Part shown: piece after piece, positions 13,825 through 23,857 of the stretch
Position numbering within the stretch: position 1 is the stretch's first letter
How the letters are laid out: each line of letters begins with the position of its first letter
Source: Brevipalpus yothersi
Lineage: Eukaryota; Arthropoda; Arachnida; Trombidiformes; Tenuipalpidae
Direction: 5' to 3'
DNA: 64,000 nt
NCBI GenBank assembly: GCA_003956705.1
Contig: QZCP01000052.1
Location: 6,221-70,220 of the forward strand
Position numbers and translations under genes: made by a program
Notes under the pieces: generated by a model
What the model was told of the DNA's origin: nothing
What the model saw: only the letters and a program-made list of their open reading frames with translations
Database searches by the model: none

Positions 13825-15527
13825 AAGCATGGCCGCCCATTTTGACCATTAATCACGAAAAAGCGATCCAAAGAGTGGCCATTCAATGAAAATGGCATCA
13901 ACAAGCCATTTTTCGTACCCAAACGACACTCGGGACACACCGTAAAGCTGTATGTTGTGTTGTGTGGTTTTTCGAGCTTTATCACGTTAAAATGTTTTCA
14001 TCTTGCATCTCGATTCTCTCTTCTGAACTTGAAGGTATTTTGATCCATTTTCTGTATGTAATTGTATGTGCGAGTATTTATGAATGGATATCATGTAATG
14101 TATGAAAATTTTTAACGTGAGCAAATCAAGAACAAGGCATGATGATGAGAGTGAAATTTCGTTTATATGAGGCACTGATCGTGAAGCATGAACACGGATA
14201 TTACCGATCCTTTGAGGATGGAATACTCATGCTGATGTTATAGAAAGTGATCTTTTTCCATCTTCATTGGCCTGTACACACAAAAAAGGGAGAGAGAGAG
14301 AGAAGAAAGGTAAATTAATGAGAAATTACAATCAAACTCATGTTGGGATTGTGTGTGCTTTGGAAGCATATAAACTTTCCTCAATATAGAGCTTGCCCTC
14401 TCTGCTTTATCTGTTTATTCTCTCAATGACCATTGGCGAGCCTGTAAGGAATTTTTTTGCTCATAAATGTTAATTCTGGTCAATCCCTTGCAACCATTGG
14501 CCAATGCAGTTTGATTAGTATTCCTCCAGTATTTTGCCTTGAGCTTTAGCCTGTTTTTTTGCTTTCAGCAATTATTATTGGTCCTCAAGTATATATACAC
14601 ATATGTATAACCATCACGTCTGAGAAATGAGTTTTCTCTTTCGCTCTCTCTTCATCCGGCTGCTGCCTTGATCATGAGTATGTGTTCTGATGAATGCTCA
14701 TGAAGATGGAAGTTAATCAGAGAACAAAATTATGAGCCAAGAAAGAAAAAGACGACGATGATGTTGATGATGATGAGAAGAGAGAGAGAGAAATTTGCAT
14801 CCGTCCAAAGCTTAGCCCTTCATGAATATTATTATTAGCCAGAACAAACTGGCAAATAGGAAAAGTGAGTTAAAATTCTGGCTTCTAAGAATGGTAGCAA
14901 GAGCCAAACGTTCGTATATACTATGTATACTATTCTGGGCTCTTCCTTCTCTCTCTCTCTATTCGAACTCTATCATTTCATTCTGTCAGCCTTATATTCC
15001 TTATTCCGTTTTCTCTCTCCTTCTTTCTTTCTTTTTCCTTGCTTTTCTAGCTCCACCATCATAATACATGTATGAGCCCTCGATTCTGCTTGCCCTCAGA
15101 ATAGCATTATGTCAAGCCCGTGTTTGACTGTGAAATAATTACAACTATTCTCCATACTGATGGAGGGTTGATTCTTACTCCTCAAATTGGCTTGCATCAG
15201 TGTGTATGTGTGTATTCTGTGTATGGTGTTGGAAAACATATTAACAAAATGCCTCCAGGGTTCACTCAAATCTTTTAAAATGGGCTTAGTCTTTTCTTCT
15301 TTTCGCTCATCTTGATCATGTTTTAATTTTCATATATCTGCTCATTTACTGTACACAGTATAGGTCCACAAGCCGATGGCTCCACTCATATTAGAGTACA
15401 CTCTCTATACCAATCAGATATATTGTTTTTTTGGCACTTTTACTTCTCGCCCTAGAAGATGTTCACAAACGAACACATTTATATACACACACATTCACAT
15501 GTAAATATATATCCGGGGAAATACGCA
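13821..15527. other. Gene-free stretch, nothing recognised
   Basis: AT-rich DNA with dispersed short GA/TC runs. It marks the right edge of the microsatellite-rich domain. I see no gene. Confidence 0.5.
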
Positions 15528-15851
15528 TTATTTAGATTCGCTATAATCTGTATTCACACTTCTTCTTGAGGCAGCCTCTTCGGAAACAGCAGGCACTCGC
15601 ACGTCTATCTTCCTCCCTCTTGTGAAGATCACATCTTTTTCCGAGATGAGACCAATGATGATGAGGTCTTTTTCTCTCTCTCTTTCAGGATGAAACACTA
15701 TTTTTGAGTCATGATGGAGTGAAATTTTTCCACTCAAGCGTTTGTCATCGTCAAATGACCTCTCATTGGAAAATTCTTTGGTGTAGAAAAATGAGTTCTC
15801 ACTACTTTTTCCATTCCACTGGATAACTTTGTAATCTGTTTGTGAGGCCAT
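15528..15851 (-). CDS. Possible small hypothetical protein (107 aa)
   Basis: An ATG-initiated frame of 107 codons ending in TAA. Unlike other frames in the first 16 kb, the product has a balanced amino-acid mix with no dinucleotide-repeat artefact apart from a short Glu/Arg run near residue 58. It is hydrophilic, with no signal peptide or membrane segment, and I recognise no domain. It could be a genuine short gene, a terminal exon of a larger gene, or chance. It lies about 380 bp downstream of the DALRD3-like gene's stop on the same strand. Confidence 0.3.
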   Translation of the reverse strand: MASQTDYKVIQWNGKSSENSFFYTKEFSNERSFDDDKRLSGKISLHHDSKIVFHPEREREKDLIIIGLISEKDVIFTRGRKIDVRVPAVSEEAASRRSVNTDYSESK

Positions 15852-16232
15852 GAGTTACAGGAAATTGCCTAATAAAGTGGGCTCGTACACACATGTATAC
15901 ACATCAGAACAATGAAGTAACTTGAGGCTTGAGGCCTGGAGAATAATTGTCAGAACGCAGTGAGATAGCCCAAATAGAACGATATTTTTCAAACATGCTG
16001 AAGAATTTTGATTCGAACATATAAATGGAATAGACATTTGAGAAGAATAGGACCCAGTAAGTACTCATAGAGGCGGGATCTGCCAAAAATGGATGAGCGG
16101 AGGACGTTAAACGTGAATTTCATGCAAAATAATGAGGAATAAAGTTCAATTTTGCACAGAGATAAATAACATCAATCCTCAATCATCAGTAGATCAATAA
16201 TTTTTGAAAAGTTTTAAATAAAGGCCAAGGTT

Positions 16233-17630
16233 TTAAATATTTTCAACTGCTTCAGCATGCATCAGATGGACAAATTTTTTCAATAAATTGAGTAGCTCTT
16301 TGACCAATTCTACCCGAGCAACAGCAAGAGGAAGAGTTTTTTCATTCAACTCTGTTATGATTCGAACAGAATTGTAGAAAACGCTAATCTTATTAGCTAT
16401 ATTGTCTAATAAACCGACCATTTGATGGACACTCGAGAAGGAACGTTTCTGAAAATCATCGAAAAACGAGCCCGCTTTCAGTAAACACTGGATGATCATT
16501 TCCCATTCAGCTTGTTGAACCAGAAGTGAGTAATCAATCTTGATGGTATCTTTTTGATCACAAGTTGAGTTAAATTTGGCGATAAGTTTGGACAATCTCG
16601 CATGATTGTATTGGACAAAAACGGCATCCTTATTCTTCGAAGCATTTAGACGACCTAATGATGGAGTGGCAGTTGAAATCATTTGGTATCGAAGACAAAA
16701 ATCGACAAGAGTTGCCAATGTTTCTGGTGAGTATTCTTCTTTATCCGTTGATCGACATTGGTCCTTGATTTGAGTACTTATTTGGGTGGATACTTGTTCA
16801 AAGTTATTCTCACTCACAGCATCAGCCACCGTGAAGAGGCTAACTTTGCTCAAAATATTTTCCGAAATGGCTGAGAGTTTCAGAATAGCAAAAGCATCAT
16901 CCAAAATTTGCTTATCATTAAGATTTATAACCACATAAACCAATTGATAATCATTATCTGGTGTCAAAACATTGGGAAATAGTTTCAAATAATTTATGAA
17001 TCGCTTTTTAGGATTTGGATCTGGTCTTTCCTTCTTATAGTATGCTTGTATGGCTTCATCCTCTTTCGGCATATCACCACAAAATTTTTCCATACTTTCA
17101 ATGTCTTTTATGGTCATATACTTGACTTTCTGATACTTCAATTCACACAGCTTTGCCAAACATTCGGCAACATATGTCATCCGATATCGACTCCATTCAC
17201 GATGTTCATCTTCAGCCAGATTGATTATCAACACTGATCCAGTTTCCCTTGATCCACTGGATGATGATAGCGATGAATTGGAATCTAATAGATATGGTAT
17301 AAAAGTTTCACGTTTAATGAAGAATGTGAGCGCTTTCAATGGTCTTCCCTTGATACTTGGTATCTTGAATCCGGCGAATTGAATAACGTTTCCACTTGAC
17401 AACTGTACAACCAACTGACCAATATCATCCAATTTGGTGTACATATCTTTGAATATTGGATTGTTAAGATTAACCATAATATCACCATCATCACTGGATC
17501 CGGTGGACAGTGTTAAATATTTACCAAGAACGGTAACATCAGGCTTGGTCACTTCAACTTTGCCACATGCCTCAATGATGGCATCCAAACATTGGCCTTT
17601 CAATTGATTCCACACAGTAATCCACTTCAT
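16233..17630 (-). CDS. DALRD3-like protein (DALR anticodon-binding domain)
   Basis: Single-exon gene, 465 aa, starting at the ATG at 17630 (an upstream in-frame GTG at 17633 is not needed). The C-terminal third, from about residue 335, resembles the all-helical DALR anticodon-binding domain of arginyl-tRNA synthetase relatives: a YNHARLSKL-type start and an aromatic/Leu-rich helical end. The N-terminal two thirds fit vertebrate DALRD3 in layout and lack the HIGH and KMSKS synthetase catalytic motifs, so this is not a working synthetase. Vertebrate DALRD3 partners METTL2 in 3-methylcytidine modification of tRNA-Arg; a similar role here is inference. Human DALRD3 is longer (about 540 aa). Absence of introns contrasts with many neighbours. 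A fragment of this gene's 5' part recurs at 18685-18737. Confidence 0.75.
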   Translation of the reverse strand: MKWITVWNQLKGQCLDAIIEACGKVEVTKPDVTVLGKYLTLSTGSSDDGDIMVNLNNPIFKDMYTKLDDIGQLVVQLSSGNVIQFAGFKIPSIKGRPLKALTFFIKRETFIPYLLDSNSSLSSSSGSRETGSVLIINLAEDEHREWSRYRMTYVAECLAKLCELKYQKVKYMTIKDIESMEKFCGDMPKEDEAIQAYYKKERPDPNPKKRFINYLKLFPNVLTPDNDYQLVYVVINLNDKQILDDAFAILKLSAISENILSKVSLFTVADAVSENNFEQVSTQISTQIKDQCRSTDKEEYSPETLATLVDFCLRYQMISTATPSLGRLNASKNKDAVFVQYNHARLSKLIAKFNSTCDQKDTIKIDYSLLVQQAEWEMIIQCLLKAGSFFDDFQKRSFSSVHQMVGLLDNIANKISVFYNSVRIITELNEKTLPLAVARVELVKELLNLLKKFVHLMHAEAVENI

Positions 17631-17776
17631 CACGATAGACTTTAACTCTGACCGTTAACTGTGACAAATTAATGTGAAAGTAAAAATTTAGAAATATGAA
17701 CACACCGATTAGAATCAATTTTGAACGTGGAAGTTTTGATGGAAAAGTTTTGATTCACATCAAGTTGATGTCATCA

Positions 17777-18682
17777 ACAACCGGCAAGCATGCTGTAGTT
17801 GTCAATGACAACATGCCATGCTCAACAGATAAGCTTTCAATTTCCGTAGTTTTCGGTAATTAAAATACATGAACTCAAAATTTTCAATTCAATTTTCAAT
17901 TTCGATTAGATCAAATGGATACGACTGATTAATTGTCAAGAAATCTAATTTTGATAGCCCGGATGTGGATCTAAATAGTTGGGATAAGTCTGGTCTCAAT
18001 TCTATTGAAACTTTTTGGTGAATATTTGACACCATTATCATTGTGAGAGAGTGAATCGCAATAAATTCCGAGAAGAAATGTCTTCGCTATGTAAATGGGT
18101 GAAAATTCATTCACTCTTCATGGAAAAAATTTTGACTCGATCAATTTTCCTTATTTATGGATCGAAATTGAATGGAATTGTAAGTTACAATTTGTAACTG
18201 TTATGAGAGGGCTATGTTGCTCTTTCAAGTTGATACAATCAATGATAAATCTGATTCAGCTTCCAAAATACAGCAATTAACATTTTTTTCCTCGCTAAAT
18301 TCGAACTTCTCAAATTATATTCCTGTTTGAAAATTCTATTTGGGCTTGAAACAGACCTTTTTGCTATCAAATACTGTATTGGAACTAATTGGACCCTCGA
18401 ATTTATAATTTTTGATAAACTTAGCAACCATTCAATTTCATTTCATATCCCAATATCAATGCATGCGAAGAGAACTAATGAAGCTCGATTAACCAAAAGA
18501 CTCTTGAGAAGGGTGTTGAAACTGCTTCTATTTCTCTCCCACCACTAATTTTTTCCAAAAAATTTTCGAGGACTAGAAGGTTTTATCAGAAAATTTTATA
18601 TTTATCTATTCGTTCTTGTTTTGCTGTTATTTCATGGTTCGTATATACACAAATGCTCTAATTCTTCATAAAAAGAAATTCA
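17777..18682. repeat. Left copy of a ~0.9 kb tandem duplication
   Basis: Non-coding unit upstream of the DALRD3-like gene, matching 19528-20441 in the same orientation. Shared blocks include the start (a GGCAAGCATGCTGTAGTTGTC segment), a block near 17960-18130 and a block near 18330-18530. The copies differ by substitutions and small indels, so the duplication is not recent. Confidence 0.9.
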
Positions 18683-19391
18683 GGGTACATATCTCTGAAT
18701 ATTGGATTGTTATGATTAAACATAATATCACAATCATTGTACACACCGATGAGAATCTATACAAGTGGCCTCTCAGCCCATTTTCACTCAGTTTATTACA
18801 AATATTTGAATCCACTGTCAATTGAGATTCAAGTTTGGCTATTCCTTTTCTCATGGAAATATTTTCCTTCGCCAGATGTTCAAAAGGAGTCAAAACTTCA
18901 ACTGGTAGAGCGTCGGGATTCAATTCAGCAGCAACAGAGATTCGATTTATTGGTTGGTTTTCGGAGGGAGAATCAACTTTAAGATTTTGCACACCAATTT
19001 TAATCAGATGCAGAAGTATCATTTTATTGTGGAACAGAATTTCCATCTTTTCTTTGGTCTTTTTATTCCACCAGTGCTGAGTGACAGACGTAGTGATCAT
19101 TCTTTTAAGTTCATGAGAAATGAAATCCGCTAGCTTCATGATTGTCATGAGCGATAAATTTTCCATCTCGATTCTCTCAAATCTGGTAGATGAGACCTTA
19201 ACTTTGTATTCCTCAAGTAACGACGACTCCTCAACACTTTCCCCATCAATCTCACCTGTGGTATTGTTCACTTCTCCAAATTTTTCATCAACTGAGATGT
19301 TACCCTTGTTGCCATCCTTTATCGGTTTGGCGCCAGATTGGCTTCCCGCACCTTCACCATCAAAGATGTTATCATTGTCTTGGGAAGACAT
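18666..19391 (-). CDS. Orphan protein with hydrophobic C-terminal tail (241 aa)
   Basis: Single-exon frame; the first ATG is at 19391. Residues 1-70 are acidic and Gly/Ser/Asp-rich, residues 75-190 look alpha-helical and charged, and the last 25-30 residues form a hydrophobic stretch ending at the stop, as in a tail-anchored membrane protein. I recognise no family. The gene lies between the two copies of a 0.9 kb duplication. Its last ~30 codons overlap a copied fragment of the neighbouring DALRD3-like gene (18685-18737), read one base out of the DALRD3 frame. The 5' spacing to the duplicated unit (about 137 bp) is close to that of DALRD3 (about 147 bp). It could be a true lineage-specific gene or a decaying duplicate; the open frame and balanced composition favour a gene. 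Confidence 0.6.
   Translation of the reverse strand: MSSQDNDNIFDGEGAGSQSGAKPIKDGNKGNISVDEKFGEVNNTTGEIDGESVEESSLLEEYKVKVSSTRFERIEMENLSLMTIMKLADFISHELKRMITTSVTQHWWNKKTKEKMEILFHNKMILLHLIKIGVQNLKVDSPSENQPINRISVAAELNPDALPVEVLTPFEHLAKENISMRKGIAKLESQLTVDSNICNKLSENGLRGHLYRFSSVCTMIVILCLIITIQYSEICTLNFFL
18685..18737 (-). repeat. Displaced fragment of the DALRD3-like gene
   Basis: 53 bp aligning without gaps to 17439-17491 inside the DALRD3-like coding region, with four mismatches that I can count. Immediately to the right, about 16 bp (18741-18756) match the 5' flank of the same gene near 17700-17715, so the order is kept with about 205 bp deleted between. Confidence 0.85.
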
Positions 19392-19527
19392 TTTATCATT
19401 CAACCACTATACCGTTGGTTCTAAACTGCCCACAGACACTAAATTATCACAAATTAATACTATTTGTTGTTCAAATTAACTAGCAAATCAATTAATTTAT
19501 TAGCAATCAAGATACACATTCACAACC

Positions 19528-20441
19528 AACCGGCAAGCATGCTGTAGTTGTCGATGGCTACATGCCATGCTCAACAGATGAGCTTTCAATGTCCATCGGT
19601 AATTAAAATATGAGAATTTAAAATTTTATATTTGACTTTCATTTGGACTTTTGATAATATTGAATGGATATTGCTGATCGATAATTGAGAATTTTGGCTC
19701 TACTGAATTTTAGTCGGGGTTCAGGTCTAAATAGTTGGGATAAGTCGGGTCTCAATTTCATTGAAATCTTTTGGTGAATTTTTGACACCATTATCATTGT
19801 GAGAAAGTAAATCTCAAAAAATTCCGAGAAGAAATGTCTTGACTGTGTGAAAAAGTTGAAATTCATTTACTCTCCATGAAAAAAATTTTGACTTCAATTT
19901 TCTTTGTTCATGAATTGGCCTGAATTGTACCTGATATGAGGGGGCTAGGTTGTTCTTTCGAGTTGATACAATCAATTATAAATTTAATTAAGCTTTCAAA
20001 ATACAGCAATTAACATTTTTTTCTTGCTAAATTCCAAATTTTTGAATTGTATTTCTGACCTAGATGAATCTGTATGAAAATTCAATTCGGGCTTGAAGCA
20101 GACCCTCCTACAATCAAATACTGTATTGGAGCTAATTGGACCCTCGAATTTATAATTTTTGATAAACTTAGCAACCATTCAATTTCATTCCATATCTCAC
20201 CATCAATGCATACAAAGAGAACTAATGAAGATTCAAACAGATCGATTAACCAGAAGACTCTTGAAGAGGGTGTTGAAACTGCTTCTATTTCTCGCCAACC
20301 ACTAGTTTTTCCCAAAACATTTTCTAGTAGTAGAAGATTTGATCAGAAAATTTTTCATATTTGTCTATTCTTCCTTGTTTTGCTGTTAATTCCTGGTTCT
20401 CATATCCACAAATGCTCTAATTCTTTGGGAAAAGAAATAGG
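19528..20441. repeat. Right copy of a ~0.9 kb tandem duplication
   Basis: Same-orientation partner of 17777-18682, starting about 137 bp upstream of the orphan gene's ATG. Open frames inside it (for example 20074-20487 +) have a matching but broken counterpart in the left copy and no protein signature, so I regard the unit as non-coding. Confidence 0.9.
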
Positions 20442-20724
20442 ATTCCAAATGGTGTTTGATCCTTTGGGATCGTTCGAGATCGTTTGATATCCAACAGCAT
20501 CAATTGTTTGACTATGATTTGATGGCGACGATATCTCGATTCTTATTCAACCACAAAACAGTGGAGAGAACGAAGCAATCTTTCATTCTCCGTTAATCTT
20601 ATGGCAGTAGATGGACATCGCATCAAGCAAGATGAGTTTGCCACGTTAGATTATCAAGACATCTATCATTTGTGAAAAAAATATTTCAATTCCTAACGGC
20701 TTTGGTAAAGTATTTTGAGCTACA
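20442..20724. other. Intergenic region upstream of the protease homologue
   Basis: Presumptive 5' region of the secreted protease homologue. I could not identify a convincing core promoter motif. Confidence 0.5.
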
Positions 20725-21725
20725 ATGTGGGTACTTTCGAGGCTCTTCTTGGCCATTTTAAGTAAGTATCAAGAGAAAAGCAGTTGATCTTGATTGATGA
20801 TTTTTTTGAATCTAAAAATTGATCAAATCACTGGAGAACAGAGTTGATGTACATCAACATGTACAATTGTGATTATATCTGACTTAATTGAGCAAATTCT
20901 TTATCTCTTCCTTATGCTTTAGCTCTTTTATTTTCTTATGAAACTATTCGAGGTAAGCTTTCAATCTGAGTTCAAAACTTATACTTCGATCAGTACCAAT
21001 TTTCCATCATAGGTGATTGTCCGACAGCAAAATATCCACCAAAAAATGGAGGAATTAGACCAACTTCTTATTTTGTTCATGTTTGGTGAGCTTCTTAGCG
21101 AACAAAATTGAGCTAAAAGTAACCTTAAGTGATCTACAGGATCTCTAGATACGATTACGGTGAACATTCATGCATTGGTGTAACTAAAAAAAATTCAGTA
21201 ATATTGGTACCGGAATGGTGTGTAACTATTGGAGGCGAAAAAAGTGGTCGAATATCAATTTATGCACCTAAATTGACCGGAAAAGTAACTTCATATTCAC
21301 GAGCTTGTCCATTGGAAAGATATGATCAGCAATTCGATTTAATCTATCAAGACGATGATTTGAGAGACATAATTGTTAAGCCTGATGGATCTCGAATGTT
21401 TGGTCTACCAAATGTTGTAGCCCTGAAAATTCCAAAAGAAATTCCTGGTTTCGTTTCGGTGTGTACCTGGAGTGAGGGTAATTTTTTCGGTAAACCAGTG
21501 ACACCAGTAGTTGTGTCCTGGAAACGTGGACCAAACGGAGAATATTTTCTCGTACAAAAAGCTATTGATGAATCAAAAAATAGAAAGAATTCATTTGAAG
21601 ACCTGAAAGAAGGTATTGAAGATTTGGCGGAAGCTTTAATATCTATTGACTCGAGGGATGGTACAGTAGCTTTCGAGGGTTTCTTCAAAGACCCTCCAAA
21701 GATGACCAATATCAAGAGACAATGA
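20725..21725 (+). CDS. Secreted serine-protease homologue (catalytically dead S1-like)
   Basis: Four exons: 20725-20761, 20923-20952, 21013-21085 and 21140-21725, all GT-AG and in phase, giving 241 aa. Exons 1-2 encode a signal peptide (Leu/Ile/Phe-rich, residues 1-22). The mature part starts with a Cys and has an S1-like beta-barrel opening: YDYGEHSCIGV lies where proteases have HFCGGTL, and the following VPEWC occupies the place of TAAHC, so Trp replaces the catalytic His. No GDSGG motif is present and the chain is short for a protease domain. It is presumably secreted and acts non-enzymatically, for instance as a binding or regulatory pseudoprotease; this is inference from the fold-like pattern. 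It is convergent with the Gln/Pro/Gly-rich gene downstream. Alternative: an unrelated secreted protein with chance similarity. Confidence 0.7.
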
Positions 21726-22063
21726 TTACATCTACTAAAATCCTAGAAAGAGAGGATACATTTTCAATTGTTTGATTCTCCTCCAATAATGATTGGATTT
21801 AAAATTTTCCATTTTCCATTTTCATAATGATCCATGAAAAAGAACAGGTTCGCTGCATCAATTGTTTCTGAAAATAAATCGAATTTCGATTACGCAATAC
21901 TCTCCGCTACATGTTAGAAATATCGTCCAAGCTACTGAGTCACGAATCATGAATTTTAAAATCGAATCACATGCAAAAATTAATCTCAATTAGCTGGAAA
22001 ACTCACTATACCTTCTCGTTGGAGCTGTTTATCCTCTCGATATGATCATAACCAAATTATTTT

Positions 22064-22647
22064 TCACAGGTTTTCATTTTTCATTGCTTGTCCTATTGGT
22101 GGACCCTGTCCTTGTTGCATGCCTTGACCTTGTTGTGGACCTTGTCCCTGTGGTGGTGCCTGTCCCTGTGGTGGTGGTGGTGGTGCCTGTCCTTGTGCCT
22201 GAGAGGATTGTCCTGAAGATTCTCCTGCCTGATTCGGTGGCGATGGTCTGTAAGGACCAGGCTGTGATGGGGTTATGTTGAAAGTCATTCGAACGTAGGC
22301 ATTGACTAGACTTTCCAATTTTCTCATAGCAAATTCTTTTTCCTTCAATTGGCCTCTGATGAAAGCATCGACTATCATTTGGAAAACGGTCACATCTTTT
22401 GCTTGCCATTCTTTTTCACATGTTATAGATTGATTAGGGATCTGATATTCTTCACACAATGATAGCATTTCAATCATTCCATCGATACTGTGAGGATTTG
22501 ATCCTTTTGGTTGTCGAGCTATAATTAATGGACATCTTGAACAATAATCATAATTCATCTTGATTATTATCTTATTTACTTACCTAAAAGAGTTAAGACC
22601 TTACGATGGACCATCGCGAAAACAATCAGTAGAGCTAGGAGTCTCAT
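22064..22647 (-). CDS. Secreted Gln/Pro/Gly-rich protein
   Basis: Two exons, 22584-22647 and 22064-22518, joined by a ~65 bp intron (donor GTAAGT). The acceptor at 22519-22520 is the one that restores frame. Product is 172 aa. Exon 1 encodes a classic signal peptide (MRLLALLIVFAMV start). The mature middle, about residues 25-110, is a helical region with two Cys and one N-glycosylation motif (NIT). The last ~55 residues are a low-complexity tail of GQ, PPQGQ and QGQGP repeats. I recognise no family; signal peptide plus PGQ-rich tail fits an extracellular, salivary or matrix-type protein. The next gene to the left, the protease homologue, is also secreted and points toward it. The splice choice is the least certain part. 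Confidence 0.65.
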
Positions 22648-23857
22648 GTTTCAATACTCAATGAATAGACTTCCAAACAAAAATCTTCAAATTTTTCCTC
22701 CTATTCCCCCCTAATCAACATTCTGATTGAATCATTTGATTCATTATTCGTCTAGAATTATTTTTCACTTCTATGAATGCAGTACACGTATTCCTTCTGG
22801 TTCAGATTATCGAGAGTGACTAGAAGGGAGTATTTTATCTCCCTCACTCTTCTAGAGGAATATCAGATCCTGGTAAATTATCGTGATATATTGTTCAATA
22901 AGTTTCCTTCCAACACGAGGGAGAATTCAGAACAAGGGTTATGCTACTTTAAAGAGGAATGATACAGATGAAGCTCATCCCATTTAAGGTGAGCTTTCAT
23001 ATTTCAATAAGATTCAAATGATTTTCGAGTACTCGTTGAGAAATTTTTGCCTCTCATTCGTTCAGAAAAAAAATGTCATAAAAATATTGTCATCCAATGA
23101 GCTGTAACCAGAAGGGAATCTTTGCTACCAACATCCACTTTTTACTAGATAATCATCAGACTCTAGATGTGCCTACTACACGCTCACATGTATATTGTTA
23201 GCCCCTCTCTATATGATCAAAGAGGAAATTTCCATCAATTTGGAAAATTTATACTCTCAAAATCCTTATTACTAGATTACATATCATTCCCTCAGCGATT
23301 AATTTGATCAAAATTAATCTATCTTTATCTTTTGTTTCCCATCCACATGGACACACACTTCCGGTTGCATTTTGTGGCTACAATTTTGAGAAGGAAAATT
23401 TTTCAGCGATAAAATTAATCATCTCGCAATCATCCAATCCAATCCACGAGAAATTTTTCACATTTTTCCAGCAAGTTTCCCTGCATCAAGGTATTTTAAC
23501 AACTTCAAAATAGATCCAAGATATTCCAAAAAAACGAAATTCCAGCGAATTATTTTATCAAATATTATTATTATCATTATCATTATCGGGCAAATATTTT
23601 GAAAACAAGCGCCAGAATCAAGACCAACAGCAGAGTTCAGCCAATCAGAAAGCGACAAGTTTTACATCTCACAAAATTAAAGTGACAAGTTTTATACTCT
23701 TGTCCAAATACAACTCTTCAGTTGTACTTACCTGTCGTTCAACTCAACTACCTTAGATTGTTAATTTAAGAAACATTATTAATTGATCCAGGGTGTGTGT
23801 GTAATTTTAGGTGATAAAAAGTACTCTCTTTAGGGTTCTCTAGATTTTATATTTAAA
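22648..23857. other. Intergenic region between divergent genes
   Basis: Separates the ATGs of the Q/P/G-rich gene (-) and MANF (+). It contains AT-rich unique sequence and an ATT/TTA-rich run near 23560-23585. I see no gene. Confidence 0.55.

Noticed and set aside
13321..13985. Open frames up to 169 codons on both strands
   Set aside because: Created by the compound GA/CT tract and a short AC repeat, with no family similarity outside the repeats.
22042..22281. Plus-strand frame of Val/Pro/Leu repeats
   Set aside because: Antisense shadow of the Gln/Pro/Gly-rich tail encoded on the minus strand.
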